A stretch of 48,440 nt of DNA, taken from positions 442,928 to 491,367 of the forward strand of contig BFEA01000324.1 of assembly GCA_003427395.1 (NCBI GenBank), in the 5' to 3' direction. The notes beneath the pieces are model-generated. The model was given only the letters and a program-made list of their open reading frames with translations. It was not told where the DNA came from and ran no database searches. Shown here one piece after another: positions 30,030 through 41,327 of the stretch; position 1 is the stretch's first letter, and each line of letters opens with the position of its first letter. This DNA is from Chara braunii (Eukaryota > Streptophyta > Charophyceae > Charales > Characeae). The position numbers were made by a program, and so were the translations under genes.

Positions 30030-30809
30030 TAGGCAGGGACAAGGATCGATTGGAAGTGTGTGGCGTGCGGGCAGGTGGATTTGGTGATAAGGAACCAGAA
30101 GTGTACTGGGATGGTGGACACGGGCGCAGAGATGAACATCATCAGGGAGAAGGAGGCAGTGATGATAGGCATGGAGATCGACCGCTCGGACCATGGCATG
30201 CTCCACGGCGCTAACTGCAAGGCTGCCTTTTGCGACACGGCGTCAAATGTGATTATAGAGATTGGGAAGGTGCGAGCCAGGACCTGCTTTTTCGTTATGC
30301 CTGATGTCGATCACCCCATCCTTCTAGGGCGGTCGTTCCTGTGCCGAACGAAAATGTTGATCTTCAACAAGCACGACGGAACAATGATCCTGCTCCTGTG
30401 GGACCCGGCGTGTGGGAATTATAAAGTTATCACCTGCCGAAACACGGGACCGGGGAGCGGGAGGAATAGGCCCAATCTAGGCTCGTTCACCTTTGAGGAG
30501 TCAGAGAACGAGCGGAGACGGCTCTGGGAAGTGCCCGAGGAGGAGGATAAGGCTGAGGTGCTGACACTGAGCCTCACAAATATGAATAAGGCCATGGAGG
30601 TGGTGTCGGCTCATGACATGGCGGATCCGGAGGCCATTAAGGCATTGAGGGAGCAGGTTTTGGAGAACCCTCAAGTGGGAGAGGTGGAGTTGGTGTATCG
30701 GCTTTCAGGAGGGGGAGGAGGCCCTGCAATGGCCCAGGCCCGAACGACAAGTCGGCCTTTTTTAGGGGAGGGCTTAAGCAGGGCTCCCAAAGGCGGTACA
30801 AGACCGTAG
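30030..30809 (+). pseudogene. E2 aspartic protease
   Basis: In the frame of the gag C-terminus, after stops at 29961 and about 30028, the sequence reads LVIRNQKCTGMVDTGAEMNI. The active-site DTGA is encoded at 30117-30128. About 60 residues on comes HPILLGRSFL, the usual flap-distal ILG motif. The whole fold length (about 110 residues) is present, so the domain looks intact. It is followed by a charged linker that stops at 30807, overlapping the RT frame. The two stops between gag and protease could be decay, or a termination point requiring readthrough. Confidence 0.85.
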
Positions 30810-32970
30810 ATAAGAAGTGCCGCCCAGTTCCCGTGCTCGTCACGGAGGATGAGAAAGCCCACTACGAGCGGGAACGAGGATTGATACAGCGTATGCGGGA
30901 GCACGCGTTGGTCGGGCCGTGCCGTATCAACGACGAGAATGAGGGGAAGTTGATAATCGGGGAGCCCGACTTCCTGTCGCCCCAGGAAAGAGCGTTGATG
31001 GTGGGGCTGATGAAGAAAAGGCACCGTGCGTATGCTTTCAATGACGATGAGCGTGGGAGGGTGGATGTGGACAAGATCCCGATGATACGAATCCACACCG
31101 TTCCGCACGAGCCATGGAATTTAAGGGGCGCGCCGTGCCCCAATCTGGATGAGGAAAAGATGGTGGTGGACTACCTGGACGACAAAATGCGGACGCACGT
31201 GGCCGATTATTCCAGTGGGTCGTACGCGTCGCCTTGGTTTTGTTTTATTAAACCAAATGGGACGCTAAGGTGGGTGCAAGACTTGCAACGGCTAAATGCG
31301 GTGACAGTGCGGGACGCGGGAGGATTGCCGAACGCGGACGCATTGTCAGAATCGTGCGCAGGGAGGCCTATAATCTCGCTTATAGACCTCTACTCGGGGT
31401 ATGACCAATTCCCCGTACACCCACCAGACAGGCCCGTAACGGCAATGCACACTCCCAGAGGGCTGATTCATATGAACGTGGCGCCTCAAGGTTGGACGAA
31501 TGCAGTGGCGATGGTGCAAAGGCATATGATCAGAGCCATGCAGACGGTCAGCCCACATATCACTCAGCCCTATATCGATGACCTGGCGGTCAAAGGTCCG
31601 AAGGAGAAGGAGGAAGATGAAGTGATGCCCGATGTGCGGCGCTTTGTCTGGAAGCATGTTCAAGACATCGATCAGGTTCAGGGGTTATTGGAGGAACATA
31701 ACCTGACGGCGAGCGGCCCCAAATCGAAACATTGTATGAGGGAGACCATGATTCTAGGGTTCGTCTGCAATGAGAGTGGGCGGAGGCCTGACGTAAAGAA
31801 GACAGATAAGATTCTTGAGTGGCCAGTGCCCTTCCGCTCGATAACGGATGTGAGGAGCTTCCTTGGGACGTGCGGATTTTGGACGAGCTTCGTGAAGGAC
31901 TTTGCCACGAAGACGGAGCATTTAAGGAAGTTGGTGCGCCAGGATCAAGAATGGGTCTGGGGCGAAGACCAGGAAGAGGCGATCGGTAGGATGAAGGTAG
32001 AGTTTAAGGAAGGAAGCTTGGTATTGGGAGCGCCAAACTATGAGGTCACGGAGGAAAGACCATTCGTCATTGAGACGGATGCTGGGCCAACTGCCTTGGG
32101 AGGGGTCCTGATTCAGACAGATACTGAGGGGAAGGAGAGACCGCTAAGATTCGAAAGTCGTACCCTCCATACAACTGAGAGGAACTACTCTCAGTTAAAA
32201 AAGAAGACGTTGGCGGTACTTCATTGCCTAAGGACCTTCCGGAACTATGTTTTTGGCAGGACGCTGGGCCAACTGCCTTTGGAGGGGTCCTGATTCAGGC
32301 AGATACTGAGGGGAAGGAGAGACCGCTAAGATTCGAAAGTTGTACCCTCCATACAACTGAGAGGAACTACTCTCAGTTCAAAAAGGAGACGTTGGCAGTA
32401 CTTCATTGCCTAAGGACCTTCCGGAACTATGTTTTTGGCACGAGGCTCATCTTGAGGGTGGACCCTACTGCACTGGCGTGTTCCCTGAAGAATTATACTC
32501 CATCTGACCCAACCGTCGCAAGATGGTTGACCTACATTTGGATGTTTAATTTCGAGCTGGAAGTGATCCCAGGGAACAAGAACAGGGCAGATGGGTTAAG
32601 CCGCATCAACTGGGACGGATCGGACGAGGAATCGATAGAAGACACACCGCCAATTGATGGGTTTCTGGATCAAGAGGAGGACGTTTGCCTGCACATAAAC
32701 GAATGGTCCCTGCAAGTGCCCAGTTGTGTCAGCCACCCCATATGGCTGGCACCAAAGGGGTACGAGCAGAAGGAAGAGTTAGTCCTCAAGCCCTTTCAGG
32801 AGAAGGATCCATGGGGAAGTAAGGATGTTGGTTGGATGATGAAGTTGGCGTTGGCAGGTACGCACAGTCTGGTGGAGGAAGTGAGGACAATAGAGGAAGG
32901 CCCCGCTCAGGTAGAGGAGCATGAGCAGCTAATGGGAGGGATGTACCTGCTCACCAATACGTTCCTGTAG
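30766..32970 (+). pseudogene. pol: E2 reverse transcriptase and RNase H
   Basis: The frame is open from about 30766 (GLKQGSQRRYKTVDKK), one frame away from protease. Motifs in order: SPWFCFIKPNGTLRWVQDLQ, IISLIDLYSGYDQFPV, HMNVAPQGWTNAVAMVQRHM, catalytic YIDD at 31571-31582, and SFLGTCGFWTSFVKDF. RNase H has FVIETDAGPTALGGVLIQ, where the first catalytic Asp is kept, and ERNYSQ. A 182-bp tandem duplication (32081-32444) breaks the frame inside RNase H. Reading resumes at 32224 with an intact second copy (KKETLAVLHCLRTFRNYVFG) and ends NRADGLSRINWDG, then about 120 residues to TAG 32968. This is the best-preserved pol in the window, with one frame break. Confidence 0.9.
32081..32444 (+). repeat. 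182-bp tandem duplication in E2 RNase H
   Basis: 32081-32262 and 32263-32444 are nearly identical. 182 is not a multiple of three, so the duplication shifts the frame and inactivates RNase H. Confidence 0.95.
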
Positions 32971-33086
32971 GGAGATTTCGACCGGAAGGGCTCGTTCAGT
33001 CACGAGGAGGATGAGATTCTGGTTTCTGAAAGCCAAGACGACGAATTCGAGGAAGGAGAAATCAAGGAGGCGTTTCGGGCGGAGGA
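32971..33086 (+). pseudogene. Acidic tail after E2 RNase H, truncated
   Basis: The frame continues past the stop at 32968 with SFSHEEDEILVSESQDDEFE and GEIKEAFRAEE to about 33086. Integrase would be expected next in a Ty3 pol, but the sequence beyond 33087 is different. This suggests a deletion breakpoint. Confidence 0.5.
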
Positions 33087-34770
33087 GTTTTCTCTAGAAG
33101 ACTCCAGGCGTTTTGGAAACTCCGAAGACTACTCACAGAAGCTAAATGCTCTCGAGCAGCGGGGGTCGTCACCTGCGTTGACTGATGAAGACGAAGAACA
33201 AGAAAAAAAAAGAAAAATGGAAGGGACGTCATAGCCTAACCTGAGAACTAGTGTATCGCAGTTGTGGCTACATGGACATCGACACTCTCGAAGTTGTGAG
33301 AGAGCTACGGGCAGTGATGGGAGCGATAACGTTGGAAGTATGCCTGCTTGGTGCAAGTTCGTATCCAATCTCTCCATGACTTCCAAACGTCTATTTCGGT
33401 GCTAAGCTCACGGTCTATCAATTCGGACTTCGACTTCTGTTGATGTGTGCTTCATTCTCTTGGCTTTGTATATCATTCCTTGTATATCTCGACGCGCCTT
33501 GATTAACGGTCTAAGAACTTACCATGCATCTAGACACTATTGTAGGGTAGATTCATTAGTTTTTGTGAATTCTCCTCGCGTGATTTCATTAGGTCTGTCG
33601 TTCATCGGTCCCCATTGCACTGTGATTGGATCATTTTCATAAGTGAGATCTGTCATTTGGGAGCCGTCGTTCATGGCTCCCTTCTCCACGGCGGTTGTAT
33701 CGATTTCATAACTGACCCCCCTGGTTCATTGCTCCGCCCTCCACTGCGGTTGGACTGGTTTTGCCCTGGTTGTGTCTCGTTTTCCATATGGTTGGAGTTA
33801 CCGTGCACCTAAGCACGATTCTAGGGTAGATTCACTCATTCTTGTGAATTACCTCACATGTTTTCGCAAGTAAGATCTGTCGTTCTTTGCTCCCTTCTCA
33901 ACGGTGGTTGGATCATTTCACCCTAGATGTTTTGTATTCAATATGGTAGGAGTTACAATTCTCTCGGCAGCTGAAGCACATGTGGGTCACAATCGCCCAT
34001 TGCGATCTTGGACTAGGCAGATCCCATAGGTCGGATTCACGACGTGGCAACCATTTTCTGATACTGATCGTTGTTGATCACGGCCATGATGTAGAACAGT
34101 TGCATCGCCTCTAGTGTCTTGAACTTAGAAACATACCTATGCGATCTTCATATGCATAGTACCTGACACATTTTCACTTTCTGGGTACTGCTTTCGGTTT
34201 GAGCTTATGTAGGACCGATTTTAGGTCTGACATGATGGGTTTGTTCGGATAGCAATTCATAGTTGTACTTTCTATGGGGGGAAAAAAAAAAAAAAAGTTG
34301 TTCTTTCTATGTCTTTGGCCTCGTTTCAATGAATACCAGATACGCAGCTCACTACAGAAGTAGTGTGAGATCATGATTCATGAACTTGTCTTTATTAGTT
34401 AGCTCATCATTTATACTGGACGTCAATGAAATACCTTTTGGAAAGCTTACTAGAATGGGACGCTGGATCCGGTTTCCAGCAGTTGGGGAACAAGTCCCTA
34501 CCTGATGAGCTTTAAGATTAAACACAGGGACTACTGTAGTTGGAATATATGGTTTTTGTTGATACTATAGTGGCTCCAGGCTTAGTTTCGCCTAGTCGGA
34601 TTCCCTGTTGATAACTGACAAGTGATGAGACAATTAAGCTTGCCGCAGGTGGTTAACTCCCCTATTTTTGTTGTGTGCTTCAAGGACAAGTTTTGGAAAG
34701 TGGTCTTAGGATGGGACGCTAGACCCGGTTTCCAACAGGTGTTTAAAGAAGATTTGCTACAGTTGGTTTG
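33087..34770. other. Unassigned sequence between E2 and E3
   Basis: No coding domain was found. The first 24 bases recur exactly at 47763-47786. The purine run near 33190-33220 comes from E2-like or flanking sequence. Two degenerate ~280-bp repeats (about 33525 and 33806) share GTAGGGTAGATTCA and TTGTGAATT. GACCCGGTTTCCAACAG and GGATCCGGTTTCCAGCAG (34455, 34715) are related to 45015. An open frame from 34622 runs up to the E3 insertion point. Confidence 0.5.
33525..33960 (+). repeat. Degenerate ~280-bp tandem repeat
   Basis: GTAGGGTAGATTCATTAGTTTTTG at about 33541 and TAGGGTAGATTCACTCATTCTTG at about 33823 start two similar segments. Each continues through AAGTRAGATCTGTC and CTCCCTTCTC-AACGGNGGTTG-like blocks. 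They are old and diverged. Confidence 0.6.
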
Positions 34771-34775
34771 GTGGA
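34771..34775. other. Target-site duplication of E3 (left)
   Basis: GTGGA immediately precedes the left LTR. The same GTGGA immediately follows the right LTR at 44625. Five bases is the normal length for Ty3 integrase. Confidence 0.9.
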
Positions 34776-35084
34776 TGTGGCGGACCCACCAGGTGTGGTG
34801 CTCCGCCAAGGATAGAGATGGAGATGGAGGAAGAAGGGGGAGCGAGATGGCACATCGCAGCTCCTACGCCAGACTCCAACGCACGTACTCCAAAGTGTGC
34901 GAATGTAGAATGAATCGGAAAACAGACATCCGTTGGGGTATACCCCAGCGGACTGACGAGACTGAACTGGACTGGCTGGTACCGACAAAGGTACCGGTCT
35001 GGACTGGACTGCCCCGAATACAACACAAGCTTGTGAGAACAGACCAAGGGGCTGGTCTCGCATGCCAACCAGAGGTCCGCTACA
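34776..35084 (-). repeat. E3 3' LTR
   Basis: 309 bp, starting TGTGGCGGACCC and ending GAGGTCCGCTACA on the plus strand. It aligns along its length with 44295-44624. The short terminal inverted repeat TGTGGCGGACC/GGTCCGCTACA is visible. Differences from the other LTR suggest considerable age. Confidence 0.9.
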
Positions 35085-36211
35085 CAATCCTCGGCCTGTG
35101 ATAGATCACCTAGATACAAGCACGCTTCCGCCAAGAAGCGGAACTCTACCAAAGAAAAAGAAAACCTAAGTAGTCTAGGATGCGGAGCAAGCTCCATGCT
35201 GAGTCCATGCGATGCAACCTAGGATAGAAAATGTCACAAAAAACAGCAATGTCACAGGTAACAGCCTAAGTGAAAGCAGAAGCAACTAACTAGCATACAT
35301 GTCCTAAGAAAGCAGAAAGTAATGACAACTAGATCCTAGAATGTTGGAGGCAGTAGCCTCAGTCTGGAAACAACTCACTAGTGTATAAGTCATAAGAACA
35401 GCAAAAGCAGAACAACTAAATCATAGAAATGTCAGAGGCAGTAGCCTCAGTCTGAGACCAACAAAGCAACAACAAGACAACCATATGTCACAGGAGAAGT
35501 GTGTCGCAAACCAAAGGGTGGGATGGTCTCTGAGGGTGGCGAATGCAGCCTAGGGGTCGATAACTCCTAAGGACATCCACGCAAAATGACAGGGAGGCAC
35601 ATGTCATCAGGCTCAATGAGGGTAGGGAACTGGGAGCGAACAGAACCAATAACCCTAACAGATAGACCATCAGGGCGGGTAATGCTCGACTAAAGGAGTG
35701 ACCGCTATGGAGGGTCGACCATGCAAGGGAACAAAGGAACCTGGTATACTGGGCGCACCTAGATGAAGCATGCAAGGCTGCCTAACTAGGGCATGAGGGC
35801 CGACAGAGGGTCGAAAGGTGATGGGTAAGGGAATTATGCAAATGACTTATAAAGTGAGGGAAGTCGGAGCTGGATCCGTAAGTTGGGAAGCGAGGGCAAC
35901 CTACGTTCCCGATGCCTATGCGTAATATCAAGGGAGAGCCCAACTCAGAGGAACCCGGCGAAAGGAGACCATCATGCGACATAACCAGCCTGAGGGTACT
36001 GTACAGGGTAAAGTGGTCAAAGGGTGATGACGTTTGAAGTAGGCAGAGCTGATCGTGACGAAGTCCAAGAAGCTGTTGATGACGTCCATGATGAGAAGTC
36101 CACAATGCCGTCGAGGAAGAGCCGCAACGTCGACGAGCTGAAGTGGCAAAACTGGAGTGGATGGAGTACTGAGAAGTCAAAGACGTGGGAAGATAGGTTA
36201 GAGTCAATCGT
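35085..36211 (-). other. E3 3' untranslated region
   Basis: This lies between the chromodomain stop and the 3' LTR. It is non-coding. Two related segments with GAGGCAGTAGCCTCAGTCTG at about 35347 and 35435 show an 88-bp internal repeat carrying a GAGGC/GCCTC dyad. The expected polypurine tract next to the LTR is weak (minus strand GGCCGAGGATTG). Confidence 0.5.
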
Positions 36212-36559
36212 CTATCGAGCAGGACGACGACGAGTGCGCTGTGGACGCTCAGAAGCATCCGGCTGTTGTTGAAGGTCTGCCTCAGATGGAGTGGGCTCGA
36301 CTTCAGCGGTCTCCTCAGCCGAGGGAGAAGGAGGAGGGTCAGTGGGTTGAGGAGGAGCAGTCAACCCAGCACGACGATCACGGTCATAGGCACGCACCAA
36401 CATCCGAGTGTGCTGCAAGTGCTCGAGGGGCTCCCAAGTAGCCTCCTCATCAAGGTAACACTTCCAACGTACGAGGTACTCGACATGGGGAGGGTTGTCG
36501 TCGGTGACTCGGCGACCAATGATGTCTGAAACGAGGAACTCCTCGTGGTCATCCACCAT
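36212..36559 (-). pseudogene. E3 chromodomain at integrase C-terminus
   Basis: The minus-strand frame reads EEFLVSDIIGRRVTDD, VEYLVRWKCYLDEEATWEP and LEHLQHTRMLVRAYDRDRR. This is the chromodomain pattern with the aromatic-cage strand (YLVRWK) and the WEP motif. The family binds modified histone H3 and targets chromovirus insertion. A Pro-rich tail with ERPQRTRRRP follows. A frameshift near 36600 separates it from integrase. The start given is only where this frame opens; the domain belongs to the pol polyprotein. Confidence 0.9.
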
Positions 36560-37498
36560 GATTGGGGGAGGGCGCTCGTATGGTCCTCCAGCGAAGCGCT
36601 CAAACGGTCTGCAGTAGAGACACAGTAGACATCGTGCACACGAGCCTGGCGTAGGTAGTAGGGTAGCTTCACACGAAAGTTGACCGGGCTAGAAATCGTA
36701 TTAGAACCGACGACTTGGAGAATGCGGCATGGGCCAAAGAAGCGACGCCGAAACTTGTGAAGCGTGTCCACTTCGAGATGTAAGTGGTGGGCGCCGATAA
36801 GCACATCATAACCGACTTTGAATGGATGATCCATCCTCGATCGGTTCGCACGTATTGCCATGCGAGTCTGGAAAGCGGCTATGTGCTCATACACGGTCTT
36901 CATGATCGACGTCGTGTGCGCAACCCAATCATCCAGTGTGGGACAACTCGTGTCGGGGTGCATCTATGACGGTCGAAGGAAATCCGCGGGAACACGAGGG
37001 TGATAGCCGAGGTTGCAATAGTAAGGCGACATCCCCGTGGCTGGCGAGACGGCGTGGTTGTAGGCTATCTCCGCGTGGGCTAGATGGAGATCCCACTGCT
37101 GGTCGTCACGAACAAGCTTTCGAAGAATATCTCCGAAAGTCTTGTTCGTGACCTCGGTCTGACCATCAGTCTGGGGATGATAAGACGAGGAGAAGCGGAG
37201 CTGGGTGCCGTAAACCTCATGGAGCCGTCGCCAGAATCAGCTGGTACAGCGCGGGTCACGGTCAGATATGATGCTAAGAGGTAAGATGTGGTCACGCACG
37301 ACTCGGTCAAACACGATGTCGGCGACCTCACATGCACTGATGGCACAGCGACACCGAACAAAGTGGGCGCGCTTCGTGAAGCGGTCGACGACGACCAGGA
37401 TAACATCATGAGTGCAGGGGGTCAAAGGACGAAGAGGACCGATAAAGTCCATCGAGATGGACTGCCAACGACCCTCGGGGATAGGAAGAGGTTGGAGT
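36560..37498 (-). pseudogene. E3 integrase core and C-terminus, N-terminal zinc domain missing
   Basis: Reading right to left: LLQPLPIPEGRWQSISMDFI with the first catalytic Asp, DVILVVVDRFTKRAHFV, SIISDRDPRCTS with the second Asp, then an in-frame TGA. YHPQTDGQTEVTNKTFGDIL follows with the catalytic Glu, then LVRDDQQWD. After one more stop near 36965 come HPFKVGYDVLIGAHHL and KFRRRFFGPCRI. The DDE triad is complete. Upstream of LLQPLP the frame enters unrelated sequence at about 37500, so the HHCC zinc domain is absent, matching a rearrangement breakpoint. Confidence 0.9.
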
Positions 37499-37748
37499 AA
37501 TAGGTCACCGGTACCCTACCCTAACCACTCAAACTCCGGTTAGGGTTTTCTTAGGGTTTTTCTAGGGTTTACGGTTTTTCTAACCCCCCTACTTTCCCTT
37601 CTCATTCGGCCACCCTGGATCCAAACCACCCGTCCACCTTTGACAGCGTCCGCGCTCGATTTACTAGAGTCGTTTGTCGCCTTCTATCGACCTCCCTCTA
37701 TGCCCTCCGCTCACATGGACCTCCTTTAGTTCCGCCCGTTACCTCCCC
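37499..37748 (+). other. Leader of the inverted E3 gag block, with telomere-like motifs
   Basis: This sequence starts at the inversion breakpoint. It carries CCCTACCCTAACC and then TTAGGGTTTT, TTAGGGTTTT and CTAGGGTTTA within 37513-37572. These match plant teloboxes or a degenerate telomere repeat. The rest is pyrimidine-rich up to the gag ATG. Confidence 0.55.
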
Positions 37749-39688
37749 ATGGCCGACGGCGTGTCACAAACTGTCGAGGCGGCGACGACCTCGGCATCGG
37801 GCTCCACACCCGTGCCGACTGACCAGGGCCATCAACCCAGGGGGATCTGCACACCCTCATCACCTCCCTCCTTGAGCCCATACAGGTGCAGATGGCGACT
37901 CTTGCCGTTGGTCTGCGGCAACTCCAGGACACTAGTCGCCCTTCCTCTCCCCACTCTCTCTCTTTTCCTGGCTCCTAGTCCGGGTCGCCCGTCCTCCGAC
38001 ATGGTGACCACGGCGGAGCTTCCTCCTCTGCCGCCCCCGACCAGGCCATCCTGGTGACCGTCCACGCTCCTAGCGTGACGGCCGCCACAGGCCAGACCCT
38101 TCCTCACTCTAGGGGCACACCCGCCCAGATTCCGATCAATACGGCCACGGGACCACAACCCGCTGCCATGGTCTCAGCTTTTCCGGGTGCCCCCCTTCTC
38201 CCTCCCCTTCGCACGACCGCAACGCCACCTGGTTCTCTCCCTGTGGGATGCCCCGTGCCGCTCATGCGTCCACTTCCCCCACTCTTCCTCCTACCACTCC
38301 TCGTTCGATCTACGTTCGACGGCTCGAGGACGAGTTTGTCCAGAGTCGGGACGCCCTCGCCCTTTTACGCCTTTAGCCACCCCTACCCTCACAGGTGGCA
38401 GCGTCTTCAGGCGCACCCCCTTCTTCCTCTACTCTTTTATTCCTGTCGGCTCGCTTCCCCCGCCTTCCGACTCCCCCGGCTGCTGCGACCTCTTCGACCG
38501 CAGCTCCCTCGCAGCCTGCCGCTGCCCCCCCCGCCGCTCTACCATGCGGCCCGGGCGGACAGTCAGTTGCACCCCCTTTTCCAGGACCTGCGCCGACTTA
38601 CTCGGCCGTATCACAGACCTCTCCTACCCACTCTCCTCGCCGCCAAAACGGTGGCGCACCACTCGTCCGCTTGACTGACATTGCCTTGTATGACGGTACA
38701 GGCATACGCGTGTCTCGGTGGCTATAGTCTGCCACCCTCACCCTCCAGCTCATGGGCACCCCACCCGACACGTGGGTGGCCCACCTCTCCACGCGCCTGC
38801 GTGGTGGTCCTTTCGACGTCTGGGAGGATTTTTACGCTTCCTCCTTGTGCGAGTCGGACTCCAACCTTCATGGATTTCCAGGTGTTCCTCGAGGATCGCT
38901 TCGGAGTCCAACATGACGTGACTGACGCCTTCGAGCGTGTTGCCACTACACGCTGGTCCGACTCTAATGGCGCTGCCGGCCTCGATCGCCACATCTAGGT
39001 CTTTCAGAATGCCCGCCTCATTTGTAATGTGGCGTTCCTTCCCGAGGCTTCCCTTATCGATCGTTTTTTGGCCAGCCTTCCCCTTGAGTACCGCTCCGAG
39101 CTATGGCAATACGAGTTTACATTGGCCCCGCATGCTTACGAGGCCACTAGGGACTATCAATGGATGCAGGCCCGTCTTCAACACACTTCCTCCTCCCAGC
39201 CTCAGCGCACTAGTTACGCCCCCTTCTCCTCTCACGACACGTCCCAGCGCCGCTCCCCTTTCCTTGGTCGCCCCCGTTGTTCCTCGTAACAGGGCCGCCA
39301 CTTCTCGCGCCGCTTCAGCCCGCTCTAGTATGGTGAGGAGGACGTTGTTGCCCCGCTGTCGCCAGAGGGTGACCATAGCGACGACCTCGACCTCGACAAA
39401 GTCGTCCACTATCATCTGGAGGACTTTACTCTCCCTATGGCCGAGCGCCTCAAGCTCATCCTCTCCGCCCTCTCCCGGGCACGCAACCGCCCCGGTCACG
39501 CTGGCGCGTCGCCCCCCGAGGTCCCTCAGAAGTACCTCCCTCAGGGCTTTGTCCCTCCTCGCGGTGTCCTTTCCGCTGAGGAGCGCGCGGCCATTTTGGA
39601 CCGGCGTGGGTGTTTGCGATGCCACCAGGATGGTCATACCTCCTCACGGTGCTCTTACATCGCCGCCCTTGACCACCACTACGCTGAC
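37749..39688 (+). pseudogene. gag: E3 gag polyprotein remnant (inverted block)
   Basis: The ATG at 37749 begins MADGVSQTVEAATT. The region is rich in Pro, Ser and Thr, and the frame changes several times. The Gag core is visible near 38740-39200 in pieces such as MGTPPDTWVAHLSTRL, TFMDFQVFLEDRFGVQHDV and ASLIDRFLASLPLEYRSELW. The zinc knuckle CLRCHQDGHTSSRC is at 39611-39652, preceded by GVLSAEERAAILDRRG. Several stops and shifts show that it is decayed. It is on the strand opposite the E3 LTR/primer orientation. Confidence 0.8.
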
Positions 39689-39693
39689 CTTTC

Positions 39694-41327
39694 TTGCTAG
39701 CGTCGTGCTCAGTCCTCCCCCGACGCCTCGCATCCCCGCGGTGTCTTCTAGTCACGGTGCAGTGTACACCTGCACCCTCCTCAGTAGTCGGCTTCCCGAC
39801 ATCCCTATCGCGGTTTGCCCTTCTTGCTACTAGAGTTGAGGTATCGCAGGACCCGACAGAGTGTACTCATCCCTTTGTCATAGTACCGTCTGCACCTCCG
39901 GAGACCATCGTCTCCCTTCCTACCCCGCCACTACTACCGACGCATCGAGCCATTCGCTCAGCCCATTGCACCGAGCAGCTTGCGACTCGCGATGACGTTG
40001 TGTCCTCTCTACTGGACTTGAGCATGCTCCAGGCTCGTCAGGAGCAACTCGCCCTCCATGTCGCTGCACTGCGTCGCCCTCTAACCATCCTCTCTTACCA
40101 TGATCGCACCCTCATGATCATTCCAGTACGACTGGGGACCTCCACGAGGGTGTACTCAACGCTGTGGGATTCCGGTTCTCAGGGCGACTTCATTCACCCA
40201 CGTGTGGTGAAAGAAGCCCGCTTACCCACGACAGGGTCTCCGACTCCCATCTTCGTCACCCTTGGGGATGGCAAGACCCAACGCTTCTTCAATCAGACGG
40301 GCACCGACCTTCCCTTCTTCCTCACCCTCGAGTCGTCCGATCGTCCCCCGGTGTCTCGTCACCACCGCTCCTCTTCACATTTCGATGTGATGGAGATGGG
40401 GTACGATTTCATTCTCGGTACTCCATGGTCTCGTCGGTTTCGCAGCACCGAGGCCGATTGGGCGACCAACACTCTCGTTCTCAAAACGAAGTGTGGACAA
40501 ACGTATCGCATACCTTTCATAGGTACCACTGTGACACCACGCCCCGATCCTCCTCCCCCGGAGCCTTGCGTGCCCACACCATCTCCTTCTATCACTCTCA
40601 CCTCGCCTCGGCAGTTCGCCCACTTCATCCGACAGGACGACGTCACCTTCTTTATGGTGAACGTGACGGATCTTTTACACTATGATTCACCCTGTCCCGA
40701 CGCCGAGCTCATCCCTCTGGAGCCAGATCCTCCTTCTCTCTCCATGACTCCCATCTCTACTTCCCACCCTCCGTCATCTGTCGAGTCCACCCCGTCCTCG
40801 CGTGCCGACGCTGACACTGAGGAACTCGCACACTATACGGCCGCCCTGGAGCCCGCAGTTCGTGACCTCATTCGAGAGTACCACGACGTTTTCCCATCGT
40901 CGTTCTCGTACGCTGGCATCCCACCGATGCGCGACGTCGAGCACTCCATCCAGCATGTGTCTGACTATCGTGTTCACCACCAGGCACCCTGCAGACTCTC
41001 GATTTCCGAGGCCACTGAACTCAAACGTCAACTTGAGGAGCTCCTGAGACTAGGTTTCATTAAACCCAGCAACTCCCCGTGGGGTGCACCCGTCCTCTTT
41101 GCTCACAAAGCGGATGGAACTCTTCGTCTCTGTATCGACTATCGCGGTCTCAACTGCCACACGGTTAAAAACAACTACCTCATGCCTCGTTCCGACGAGC
41201 TGTTTGATCGCCTAGCAGGCAACCGCTTCTTTACGAAGATTGATCTTTGTAGCGGTTACCATCAGATTCGCGTCGCTGCAGCGGACCAGCCGAAGACAGC
41301 GTTTCGATCGCGCTTCGGCCACTTAGG
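39694..41327 (+). pseudogene. pol: E3 protease and RT N-terminal half (inverted block)
   Basis: One uninterrupted frame. Protease: [20 protein letters not shown], with the active-site DSGS encoded at 40168-40179, and YDFILGTPW near the end. Then an acidic linker ([13 protein letters not shown]), [14 protein letters not shown], and [55 protein letters not shown] and [16 protein letters not shown] with the first catalytic Asp. The frame is correct up to [10 protein letters not shown], where an inverted duplication interrupts it. Over 540 codons without a stop makes this well preserved relative to gag. Confidence 0.9.

Larger units (their letters stand above)
19305..33086 (+). mobile_element. 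Element E2: giant-LTR Ty3-type retrotransposon, 3' truncated
   Basis: Proposed order: LTR copy B (19305-24696), primer site (24699), long leader (24710-27487), gag, protease, RT and RNase H, then an acidic tail that ends abruptly near 33087. No integrase and no 3' LTR follow. All parts are plus strand. Linking the non-coding LTR to this gag-pol rests on position and orientation only, because no other LTR-like sequence lies between them. It appears inserted in the leader of copy A. Seven Ns fall inside it. Confidence 0.5.

Noticed and set aside
35782-36258. 158-codon minus-strand ORF after the chromodomain
   Set aside because: It overlaps the chromodomain end in another frame and has Ser/His/Leu-rich non-specific composition. 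Treated as 3' UTR.
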